A stretch of 7,878 nt of DNA from Alphaproteobacteria bacterium (lineage in GTDB: Bacteria; Pseudomonadota; Alphaproteobacteria; Paracaedibacterales; CAIULA01), in contig JAIEMR010000003.1 in assembly GCA_019751935.1 (NCBI GenBank), forward strand, positions 1-7,878, written 5' to 3'. A model generated the notes under the pieces. The model saw nothing but the letters and a program-made list of their open reading frames with translations, did no database searches and was not told the origin of the DNA. Each line of letters begins with the position of its first letter. The stretch's first letter is position 1. The position numbers and the translations under genes are program-made. Positions 1 through 5,381 of the stretch are shown one piece after another.

Positions 1-735
1 GAATCTACATTAAAAAGTGAAGGTTTTGTCTGTGATACAACAGACCTTGGAGAAGATGGTCTTGAGATTGGAAAATTATACGAATACGATCTCATTATTC
101 TCGATTTAATGCTCCCTGACATTGACGGTTTCGAAGTTCTTCGCCGTTTACGTGCTGCTAACATTAAAACACCCATTTTAGTTTTATCAGGCCTTAGCGA
201 AACAGATGACAAGGTTAAAGGCCTTGGTTTTGGTGCTGATGACTATTTAACCAAACCCTTTAGCAAGGTTGAGTTATTAGCCCGCGCGCATGCCATTGTA
301 CGTCGTTCACGTGGTCATTCTGATTCCATGATTCGCATTGGCCGTTTGACAGTGAACCTACAAAAACGAATTGCAAGCGTAGATAATGAAACATTGAACT
401 TAACAGGTAAAGAGTATGCTATTTTAGAGCTCTTATCTTTGAGAAAAGGCACAACATTGACTAAGGAAATGTTCTTAAATCATCTGTATGGTGGTATGGA
501 CGAACCTGAATTAAAAATTATTGATGTGTTCATTTGCAAACTTCGCCGTAAAATCGCCGAAGCTTTGGGACAAGATAACTATATCGAAACTGTATGGGGT
601 CGTGGGTATGTATTGCGTGATCCAAATGAAGATGCAGCAGCCTCAAAGGAAGCTCCTGCACAACAAAGTGAATTTGCTGTTTTAGCAAATCCTCTTCCAG
701 AGGGGCAAAGGCAAATTAGCCTAGAAGCTGTATAA
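1..735 (+). CDS. ctrA: CtrA, cell-cycle response regulator / transcription factor (5' end cut by window)
   Basis: This is an OmpR-family response regulator that controls replication initiation, division and polar or flagellar genes in Alphaproteobacteria. The frame is open from base 1. The receiver domain has the phospho-acceptor Asp at 103-105 (LDLMLPD); aligning it to Asp51 of Caulobacter CtrA means about 16 N-terminal residues lie outside the window. The conserved Lys is in DDYLTKPF. The winged-helix DNA-binding domain follows, with the family signatures LTGKEYAILELLSLRKGTT, NHLYGGMDEPELKIIDVFIC and ETVWGRGYVLRDP, nearly identical to Caulobacter CtrA. The C-terminal tail after YVLRDP is about 36 residues, polar and Ala/Gln-rich, and ends in EAV rather than the Ala-Ala that serves as a ClpXP signal in Caulobacter. 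The total would be about 260 residues, longer than the 231 of Caulobacter. No convincing terminator follows. Identity is very secure; only the tail is unusual. Confidence 0.97.
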   Translation, partial: ESTLKSEGFVCDTTDLGEDGLEIGKLYEYDLIILDLMLPDIDGFEVLRRLRAANIKTPILVLSGLSETDDKVKGLGFGADDYLTKPFSKVELLARAHAIVRRSRGHSDSMIRIGRLTVNLQKRIASVDNETLNLTGKEYAILELLSLRKGTTLTKEMFLNHLYGGMDEPELKIIDVFICKLRRKIAEALGQDNYIETVWGRGYVLRDPNEDAAASKEAPAQQSEFAVLANPLPEGQRQISLEAV

Positions 736-839
736 ATATCAGGTATTTTGAAAGACGAAGAGTATTTTTGGCATTCATAAACAAAGCTTAATCTGATAAG
801 TTTAATCAGTTTTAATTCAATCACTAATAGGATTCAGCT

Positions 840-1436
840 ATGCCTCATGTCTTGCCTCCTCTCCCCTATCCGATGGACGCTCTTGAGCCTTCAATTTCTG
901 CAAGCACTCTCTCTTTTCATCACGGAAAGCATCATCAGACTTATGTAACCAATCTTAATAATTTGATCAAAGATACAGATCTTGAGTCACTTTCTTTAGA
1001 GGAAATTATAAAAAAGACAGCTAAAAACCCAGACCAAGTAGGGATTTTTAATAACGCAGCCCAGGTTTGGAACCACACATTTTTCTGGAATTGCATGCAG
1101 GCTGAGGGTGGCGGCAAACCAACAGGACGCCTCTTAGATATGATTACAGAATCATTTAATTCTTATGAAGAATTTTACAATGCGTTTAAGCAAGCGGCAC
1201 TCACACAATTCGGTAGTGGCTGGGCCTGGCTTGTGCTTGATCAAGGGAAATTAAAGATCACCAAGACCGGCAATGCTGACCTGCCTATGGCACACGGAAT
1301 GACGGCACTCTTGACGTGTGATGTTTGGGAACATGCTTATTATTTGGATTACCAAAATCGCAGAGCTGACTTTGTTGATGCATTTTTAACAAAACTTGTT
1401 AACTGGTCATTTGTTGAGAAAAACCTGAGTGCGTAA
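840..1436 (+). CDS. sodB: Iron superoxide dismutase
   Basis: This 198-residue protein converts superoxide to oxygen and hydrogen peroxide. It spans the full length of the Fe/Mn-SOD family (E. coli SodB is about 193 residues). The four metal ligands are visible: His27 (FHHGKHH), His79 (QVWNHTFFW), Asp161 and His165 (CDVWEHAYYLDY). Gln75 in NNAAQVWNH sits where Fe-SODs place the active-site Gln, whereas Mn-SODs have Gly there, so the iron form is favoured. Cambialistic use cannot be excluded. There is no signal peptide, so it is cytoplasmic. The ATG start is supported by AGGA at 829-832 with a 7-base spacer. It follows ctrA after 104 bases and precedes the prepilin peptidase gene by 31 bases, so co-transcription with that gene is possible. 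The 104-base leader is AT-rich and contains three TTAA words but no clear Fur, Irr or RirA box that I can identify. Confidence 0.97.
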   Translation: MPHVLPPLPYPMDALEPSISASTLSFHHGKHHQTYVTNLNNLIKDTDLESLSLEEIIKKTAKNPDQVGIFNNAAQVWNHTFFWNCMQAEGGGKPTGRLLDMITESFNSYEEFYNAFKQAALTQFGSGWAWLVLDQGKLKITKTGNADLPMAHGMTALLTCDVWEHAYYLDYQNRRADFVDAFLTKLVNWSFVEKNLSA

Positions 1437-1467
1437 TTTATAGTCAATAAAATAAAGGGAGAGGCCT

Positions 1468-2160
1468 ATGGAATATTTGATTCTCTCCCCCTTGCTAGGC
1501 GCTATTCTGGCAAGTTTTGCAATCTCACTGTCAGAGCACTCCATATCCTCGCTTTGGCGCTTTTCTGTTTGTGATAGCTGCGATCATCCTCTTAAAGTCA
1601 AACAACTAGTCCCCATATTTTCCTCATTTTTAAAAACCATATGTAGGTGTGGTCATCGTCCTTCCTTAAAGTATGGAATCCTTGAGGCATTGTTAGCTTT
1701 CGCTTTCTTCATCAATACCTTGACCTTTGGTACCACACCCTTCGGAATTCTACTTAATGCTTTTACAATGATAAACTTTTATATCAGCCTGGTTGATTGG
1801 AAAACACTTCATGTGCCGCTTTCAAGCTTAATCCTTTTAGCAGTTCTGAGCGGATTATGGTCATACTTTAATGGACAAATACCCATATCTGTTTTCATTA
1901 TGTTTAACGGCACAATCCTCTTTTATTTTGCATGGAAACTCATCAAAGGCACTAGACCCATGGGAACAGCAGATATGTTTCTGTTCACCCTTTCTGGCTT
2001 TTGGCTGCCCTTAGATTTTATTCCCCTTTTCCTTTTTTTAGCTGGACTAGGCGGAGTTATTATTTCTAAGATTTTTAAAAGAAAAGACAAAAAATTTCCT
2101 TTTTCTCCTGCCATTCTTTTATCTTTATGGTTTACGATTCTGACGGTTATATATTTCTAA
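1468..2160 (+). CDS. Type IV prepilin leader peptidase (PilD/GspO family), compact form
   Basis: This 230-residue polytopic inner-membrane aspartic protease cleaves, and usually N-methylates, type IV pilin-like precursors. The order of segments matches the family: an N-terminal membrane segment (residues 3-21); a cytoplasmic cysteine domain with CDSC (35-38) and CRCG (59-62); further membrane helices with the first catalytic Asp at D110 (SLVDWKTLHVP); the second at D169 (MGTAD); and the FPFSPAILL segment corresponding to the IPFGPFL box near the end. Oddities: it is shorter than the usual 250-290; the second cysteine pair is C-x-C, one residue short of the normal C-x-x-C; and the GxGD motif reads GTAD without the usual following Lys. 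A strong GGAG (1458-1461) lies 6 bases before the ATG. No pilin or secretion genes are adjacent, so its substrates are unknown. The last codons belong to a 15-bp repeat found again after the next gene. Confidence 0.88.
   Translation: MEYLILSPLLGAILASFAISLSEHSISSLWRFSVCDSCDHPLKVKQLVPIFSSFLKTICRCGHRPSLKYGILEALLAFAFFINTLTFGTTPFGILLNAFTMINFYISLVDWKTLHVPLSSLILLAVLSGLWSYFNGQIPISVFIMFNGTILFYFAWKLIKGTRPMGTADMFLFTLSGFWLPLDFIPLFLFLAGLGGVIISKIFKRKDKKFPFSPAILLSLWFTILTVIYF
2125..2139 (+). repeat. 15-bp direct repeat, upstream copy (inside prepilin peptidase 3' end)
   Basis: TTATGGTTTACGATT encodes Leu-Trp-Phe-Thr-Ile near the C-terminus of the prepilin peptidase. The identical 15 bases recur at 2977-2991, just after the methyltransferase stop codon, in the same orientation. 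The two copies bracket the methyltransferase gene (unit length 852 bases). Confidence 0.75.
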
Positions 2161-2198
2161 AAATGCATTTTTTAATAAATTAATAAAAAGATAATAGA

Positions 2199-2972
2199 AT
2201 GAATGAGAAAGAACATTTTAAAGAATCATCATCTGATTCCGTGTATTCCCTAAAAAATGTCTCTCTTTTTGAAACTATTTATGGAAAAAACTTAATTTCA
2301 ATTGGCAGCTTTGCTTCAGTTGATTACATGTTTTCTGATCTTACTATAAAAGGATTGAATGCTTTAGATATAGGGTTTGGCTTAGGTGGTATAGCTTTCT
2401 ATTTGGCTAAAAACTATCAAATGAAAATTTGCGGCATAGAGATTCATCCGTGGATGGTAAAATATGCTTATGAACATGCCCCTAAAGACATAACACCCCA
2501 ATTAAATTTTGCTATTTATGATGACAAAGGGCGAATCCCTTATAATGCTGAGTCATTTGATATTGTATATAGCAAAGGCGTATTGAACCACGTTCGCGAT
2601 AAGGAAACTTTGTTTCAACAAGTCAATACAACATTAAAGCCATCTGGTTTATTTGTTATCACCGACTGGATTTTTCCTCAATCTACACCAGATAACTCAG
2701 GCCCCCTAGTATGTGAAACTCAAGCATCTTATCAACAAGTATTACAAAATGCTGGGTTCAATAAAATTAGCTTCCGTAATGACAGCAAAATGTTTCTAGG
2801 CTATGTCCAAGCACTATTAGAAAATCTTAAGAAATGTAAAGAGAGCATAGGGCAAGAATATGGCAAAGAACTTTTTTCTGAAATATGGAATCAGCACCAA
2901 GAACTTATCGAAGATATTCAGCATAGTCGAAAATTTTCGATGAGGATTCTGGCAAAAAAGCCAGCAGGCTGA
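2199..2972 (+). CDS. SAM-dependent methyltransferase, phosphoethanolamine methyltransferase-like
   Basis: This 257-residue class I methyltransferase is probably cytoplasmic. SAM-binding motif I is ALDIGFGLGG (55-64), followed by the acidic end of strand 2 (GIEIHP, Glu81) and motif IV/post-II (SFDIVYSKGVLNHVRDK, from 119), then LKPSGLFVITDW. The N-terminal part (SVYSLKNVSLFETIYGKN, then ISIG) aligns, from memory, with Plasmodium phosphoethanolamine methyltransferase (PfPMT): Tyr16 falls on its catalytic Tyr19 and His131 on its His132. However, the Asp two motif positions before (SRD in PfPMT) is Gly127, ITDY is ITDW, and I see no equivalent of the Arg/Tyr phosphate contacts. The acceptor may therefore not be a phosphobase. 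The start ATG has only a weak AAAAAG upstream. It lies 38 bases after the prepilin peptidase gene and is flanked by a 15-bp direct repeat. The methyltransferase fold is certain; the substrate is not. Confidence 0.88.
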   Translation: MNEKEHFKESSSDSVYSLKNVSLFETIYGKNLISIGSFASVDYMFSDLTIKGLNALDIGFGLGGIAFYLAKNYQMKICGIEIHPWMVKYAYEHAPKDITPQLNFAIYDDKGRIPYNAESFDIVYSKGVLNHVRDKETLFQQVNTTLKPSGLFVITDWIFPQSTPDNSGPLVCETQASYQQVLQNAGFNKISFRNDSKMFLGYVQALLENLKKCKESIGQEYGKELFSEIWNQHQELIEDIQHSRKFSMRILAKKPAG

Positions 2973-2976
2973 AAGA

Positions 2977-2991
2977 TTATGGTTTACGATT
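2977..2991 (+). repeat. 15-bp direct repeat, downstream copy (after methyltransferase stop)
   Basis: This exact copy of 2125-2139 starts 4 bases after the methyltransferase TGA. Read in the frame of the peptidase, it continues to a TAA at 3016-3018 as LWFTIFMSVIRVY, similar in length and character to the real peptidase end, LWFTILTVIYF. Sequence upstream of the repeat is unrelated between the two copies. It looks like a displaced 3' end of the peptidase gene, but an exact 15-mer could also arise by chance in an AT-rich window. Confidence 0.7.
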
Positions 2992-3024
2992 TTTATGTCT
3001 GTTATAAGAGTATATTAATTTTTC

Positions 3025-3030
3025 AAAAGG
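3025..3030 (+). promoter_or_regulatory. Ribosome-binding site deciding the hydrolase start
   Basis: AAAAGG lies 6 bases before the ATG at 3037. The in-frame TTG at 3031 immediately abuts this element and has no spacer, so the ATG is the credible start. Confidence 0.65.
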
Positions 3031-3036
3031 TTGTTT

Positions 3037-3915
3037 ATGAAGGATTTAACTAACTTGAAATCTGTCACCTTGTCAGGTAAAGAATATCCTCTTCGTATCA
3101 CAGGAAATGGCCCCATTCCGTGTATCGTTACCGGCTGGGGATCATTAACAGAAAATACTATTTCTCCACGCTTTAAAGAGATGTTCACTGTTTATTTAAC
3201 CAATCTTTATTGGGATAAAAGAGATGCTTTGTCAAATCCTACATCCTTAACAATGGAAAAAGTTTGCTGCGATATTCAATCTATCGCTGATCAATTGAAA
3301 CTAGATAAGTACGTAATTTTTGGTCATTCCTGCTATGGGCTTGTCGCTTTAGAAACTGTAAAATCAGATCAAAGAATTAAAGGCGTTATTATGGCTGGAA
3401 CACCTACAGCTTGGAATCCTGCCCACAACCAGAAAGCTCAACAGTACTTTAAAGAAACAGCGGATGAAGGGCGCAAAGAAAACGACAGACAAAGGCGAGC
3501 GCATTTTCAAAAAATTAAAAAACCTGATGAGCATTTACTAACAATTGATGGGTATATAAGTGAAACCTCATATTACTGGGCAGATTATAATTTAGATGAC
3601 GACATTATTCGAAAAACATGGGAGGGTATAAACCCAGATGAGCAAATTGTGGGACATTTCTTTGATAACGTCCTACCTAATTTTTCAATTGAAAACAATA
3701 TTGAAAAAGTGCAATGCCCCGTGTTCTTAGCGGGAGGTCTTTACGACTTTGACTGCATTCCTCTTTTACTTTGGAAATCTGAAAAAGTAGCAAGGGATTT
3801 AAGTGATAAACTAACCCTTTTAGAATGCCTGAAAAGTGGACATTGGCCTCATTTCGAAGAACCAGAGTTCTTTGACGAAGGGTTAGCGCAATGGTTAAAA
3901 AAAATTAAAATCTAA
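3037..3915 (+). CDS. Alpha/beta hydrolase, substrate unknown
   Basis: This 292-residue soluble alpha/beta-hydrolase-fold protein has no signal peptide. The oxyanion-loop region is IVTGWGS (about 30-36), and the nucleophile elbow is FGHSCYG with Ser98. The fifth position of the usual G-x-S-x-G is Tyr, a variant seen in several bacterial hydrolases. The probable catalytic acid is Asp237 in GGLYDFD, and the catalytic His is His269 in SGHWPHFEEPE. A lid domain lies between about 125 and 215 (Lys- and Glu-rich, then WADYNLDDD). The triad suggests an active esterase, lipase or peptidase-like enzyme; the substrate cannot be read from the sequence. The start was chosen at 3037 because of AAAAGG 6 bases upstream. 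Its TAA overlaps the stop codon of the convergent thiamine pyrophosphokinase-like gene, with no terminator between them. Confidence 0.85.
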   Translation: MKDLTNLKSVTLSGKEYPLRITGNGPIPCIVTGWGSLTENTISPRFKEMFTVYLTNLYWDKRDALSNPTSLTMEKVCCDIQSIADQLKLDKYVIFGHSCYGLVALETVKSDQRIKGVIMAGTPTAWNPAHNQKAQQYFKETADEGRKENDRQRRAHFQKIKKPDEHLLTIDGYISETSYYWADYNLDDDIIRKTWEGINPDEQIVGHFFDNVLPNFSIENNIEKVQCPVFLAGGLYDFDCIPLLLWKSEKVARDLSDKLTLLECLKSGHWPHFEEPEFFDEGLAQWLKKIKI

Positions 3916-4742
3916 ATCTTATTTCTAGGACGAGGACTAATCATAAGTGCCTCTCCTCGTACAGTAACGGTTAGAGGTGAATCTATGACCTCATTGCAAG
4001 CGCTTTCTTGAACCCCCATCTCTAACTTCATATTATCTAAAGGCCATGCCAATTCTTTGCAATCCGCATAGGCAGAGGGAAAACCAAACAATCCAAACTT
4101 CCCGCCCACAACTGAGGGAACGGTTATTGTCTCATCTTTTAAAAACTGAATTGTCTCCTCAGCATTTAAAAGACTCAAAGTCAAACCAGGATATTTTTCT
4201 TTATTGTATCTTTTAAGAAAGAAAAAATTCGTAACCGTGTGATCACTACGCTCTCCACCAAGCGCACATGTGATCTGAATATCTATAGACTCATTTGGCT
4301 TTGTCCTTTTGCTTAAACAAAAGAGAATCCCTTTTTCAAGGTCAGTATAATTTTGAGATTTTGCCCTTACGAAGGTTACATCTCTTTTTCCAAAATTATG
4401 CTCAGCCATATAGGGTTCAAACATGAGAGTAGAATCATCAGCTGTTTGTATAGTTTTAAAATGCTCCAAGGCACTTTTAGCGTTAAATACGGGTATGCCT
4501 TTTTTAGAGAGCTCTTCAAGAGAGTCAAAATCACCCAATATATAATCAACAGGTAGCTCAAATTTATAAAGGTTAGCAGCAGCTCCATCGAGCGCGATAA
4601 TCACTCGACCTGCGGAACATTCCTTTGCAAGTTTATAATCAAAAGGGCCATTAGCAACTATTAAAAATTTCTGCTCAGAAAACGCCGAAGCTGAGCAAAA
4701 TACCCACAAAAGACAAACCAATACTTGACGAAATTTTTTCAT
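3912..4742 (-). CDS. Thiamine pyrophosphokinase-like protein with N-terminal signal peptide
   Basis: This 276-residue protein belongs to the family that transfers pyrophosphate from ATP to thiamine, giving thiamine diphosphate. Family motifs in order are FLIVANG (26-32), LDGAAANL (51-58), GDFDS (70-74, Mg/ATP binding), QNYTDLEKG (130-138), LGGERSDH (161-168) and the thiamine-site region LAWPLD...ESACN (231-250). Unusually, the catalytic domain is preceded by a good type I signal peptide: basic MKKFR, hydrophobic VLVCLLWVFC, then an AxA site (SASA, 17-20). The domain's first strand begins only a few residues later. Thiamine pyrophosphokinases normally act in the cytoplasm, where ATP is available. 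There is also a roughly 30-residue insert between GDFDS and TDLEKG. The ATG at 4742 was chosen over an in-frame TTG at 4763 because it gives a proper signal peptide; its ribosome site (AAAAAG) is weak. The gene lies 99 bases downstream of the GNAT gene, and its stop overlaps the hydrolase stop by 4 bases. Confidence 0.85.
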   Translation of the reverse strand: MKKFRQVLVCLLWVFCSASAFSEQKFLIVANGPFDYKLAKECSAGRVIIALDGAAANLYKFELPVDYILGDFDSLEELSKKGIPVFNAKSALEHFKTIQTADDSTLMFEPYMAEHNFGKRDVTFVRAKSQNYTDLEKGILFCLSKRTKPNESIDIQITCALGGERSDHTVTNFFFLKRYNKEKYPGLTLSLLNAEETIQFLKDETITVPSVVGGKFGLFGFPSAYADCKELAWPLDNMKLEMGVQESACNEVIDSPLTVTVRGEALMISPRPRNKI

Positions 4743-4749
4743 ACTTTTT

Positions 4750-4779
4750 GTATATCTAAACAAAATTTATTTTGTATAC
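4750..4779. promoter_or_regulatory. AT-rich inverted repeat in the leader of the thiamine pyrophosphokinase-like gene
   Basis: ACAAAATTTATTTTGT at 4760-4775 is a perfect 7-bp inverted repeat around two bases. It is flanked by a second pair of arms, GTATA (4750-4754) and TATAC (4775-4779). It sits 8-37 bases upstream of the ATG at 4742, where it could be an operator or a leader hairpin. It does not resemble a THI-box riboswitch. The function is unproven, and such palindromes are common in AT-rich DNA. Confidence 0.3.
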
Positions 4780-4841
4780 GTGTATATCAGCAAACCTTGG
4801 AATATGCCATCATTATTTCGGATTAAAATTTCTCACAGCCC

Positions 4842-5288
4842 TCATTCATATAAAGCCTTTTTTAAAGTATATTGTTTTGCCCCTTTGAAATATCCTTCAT
4901 CTACGAAAATTACCTTATATCCTAAAGAGGTATAAAACGGAACAGCATCCCACCACTCCATAGTTGATATTTTAACAAAAGCAGCTCCTTCACGTTTTCC
5001 CCATTCTTCAAATTTTCTGACAAGCTTTCTGCCGTAGCCCTCTCGGCGATGATCCTTATTGATCCAGAGGATGTCTATCAGCAAACTTCCATAAAGAGTA
5101 TATCCTGCAATACCCCCAATCCATACTTCCCTTTGATTGACTATCGAAAAACATTTCTCTTGAATAGGACGAGCCCCTCGAAGATCCCCAGATTCTAGAG
5201 ATAGTGCTTTTATAAGTCTTTGCTGGGCATCGGAAAGGCCTTCATCTTCTTCAATAATCTGAAAAGTTGTATTGGAAAGAGTAAACAT
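4842..5288 (-). CDS. GNAT-family N-acetyltransferase
   Basis: This 148-residue protein is of typical GNAT length. It transfers an acetyl group from acetyl-CoA to an amine; the acceptor is unknown. The acetyl-CoA-binding motif A is clear: IDILWINKDHRREGYGRKLV (71-90), containing R-x-x-G-x-G (Arg81 to Gly86). The C-terminal motif B is PFYTSLGYKV (from about 117), as in many small-molecule acetyltransferases. There is no signal or membrane segment. ATG at 5288 is preferred, with AAGGA 9 bases upstream; a TTG at 5291 would add one residue. The gene is divergent from the FlaA1-like gene (93 bases between starts) and lies 99 bases upstream of the thiamine pyrophosphokinase-like gene on the same strand, so the two could share a transcript. 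Confidence 0.88.
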   Translation of the reverse strand: MFTLSNTTFQIIEEDEGLSDAQQRLIKALSLESGDLRGARPIQEKCFSIVNQREVWIGGIAGYTLYGSLLIDILWINKDHRREGYGRKLVRKFEEWGKREGAAFVKISTMEWWDAVPFYTSLGYKVIFVDEGYFKGAKQYTLKKALYE

Positions 5289-5371
5289 CAAAAGGGATCC
5301 TTGAATATAATAACAAAAGGTCGTTTTTTTAATCGATTCAGGTTAGAATACACTAAATCTATGATGTTTCC

Positions 5372-5375
5372 GGAG
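5372..5375 (+). promoter_or_regulatory. Shine-Dalgarno GGAG fixing the start of the FlaA1-like gene
   Basis: GGAG is placed 6 bases before the ATG at 5382. The longer reading frame from TTG 5220 would run over the divergent GNAT gene, and the ATGs at 5361 and 5364 have no comparable site. Confidence 0.6.
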
Positions 5376-5381
5376 ACTTTT

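Noticed and set aside
788..815. Three TTAA words upstream of sodB, two of them (802-805 and 812-815) close to a CtrA box (TTAA-N7-TTAA)
   Set aside because: The gap between the last two is 6 bases, not 7, and the first gap is 10. TTAA is common in AT-rich intergenic DNA, so a CtrA site is not supported.
579..824. Minus-strand reading frame of 81 codons across the ctrA end and sodB leader
   Set aside because: It overlaps the well-identified ctrA coding sequence, has no recognisable domain and looks like a shadow frame.
2159..2172. Perfect palindrome AAAAATGCATTTTT overlapping the prepilin peptidase stop, as a possible terminator
   Set aside because: The stem would be five A-T pairs around TGCA with little stability. 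The next gene starts 27 bases later, so it is more likely ordinary AT-rich sequence.
5344..5349. TAGAAT as a -10 element for the FlaA1-like gene
   Set aside because: The hexamer and distance to the start are plausible, but no -35-like sequence lies at the correct spacing, so I could not support a promoter call.
5220..5381. 54-residue N-terminal extension of the FlaA1-like protein from TTG 5220
   Set aside because: It overlaps the start of the divergent GNAT gene and lacks family similarity. The ATG at 5382 has a GGAG at the right distance.
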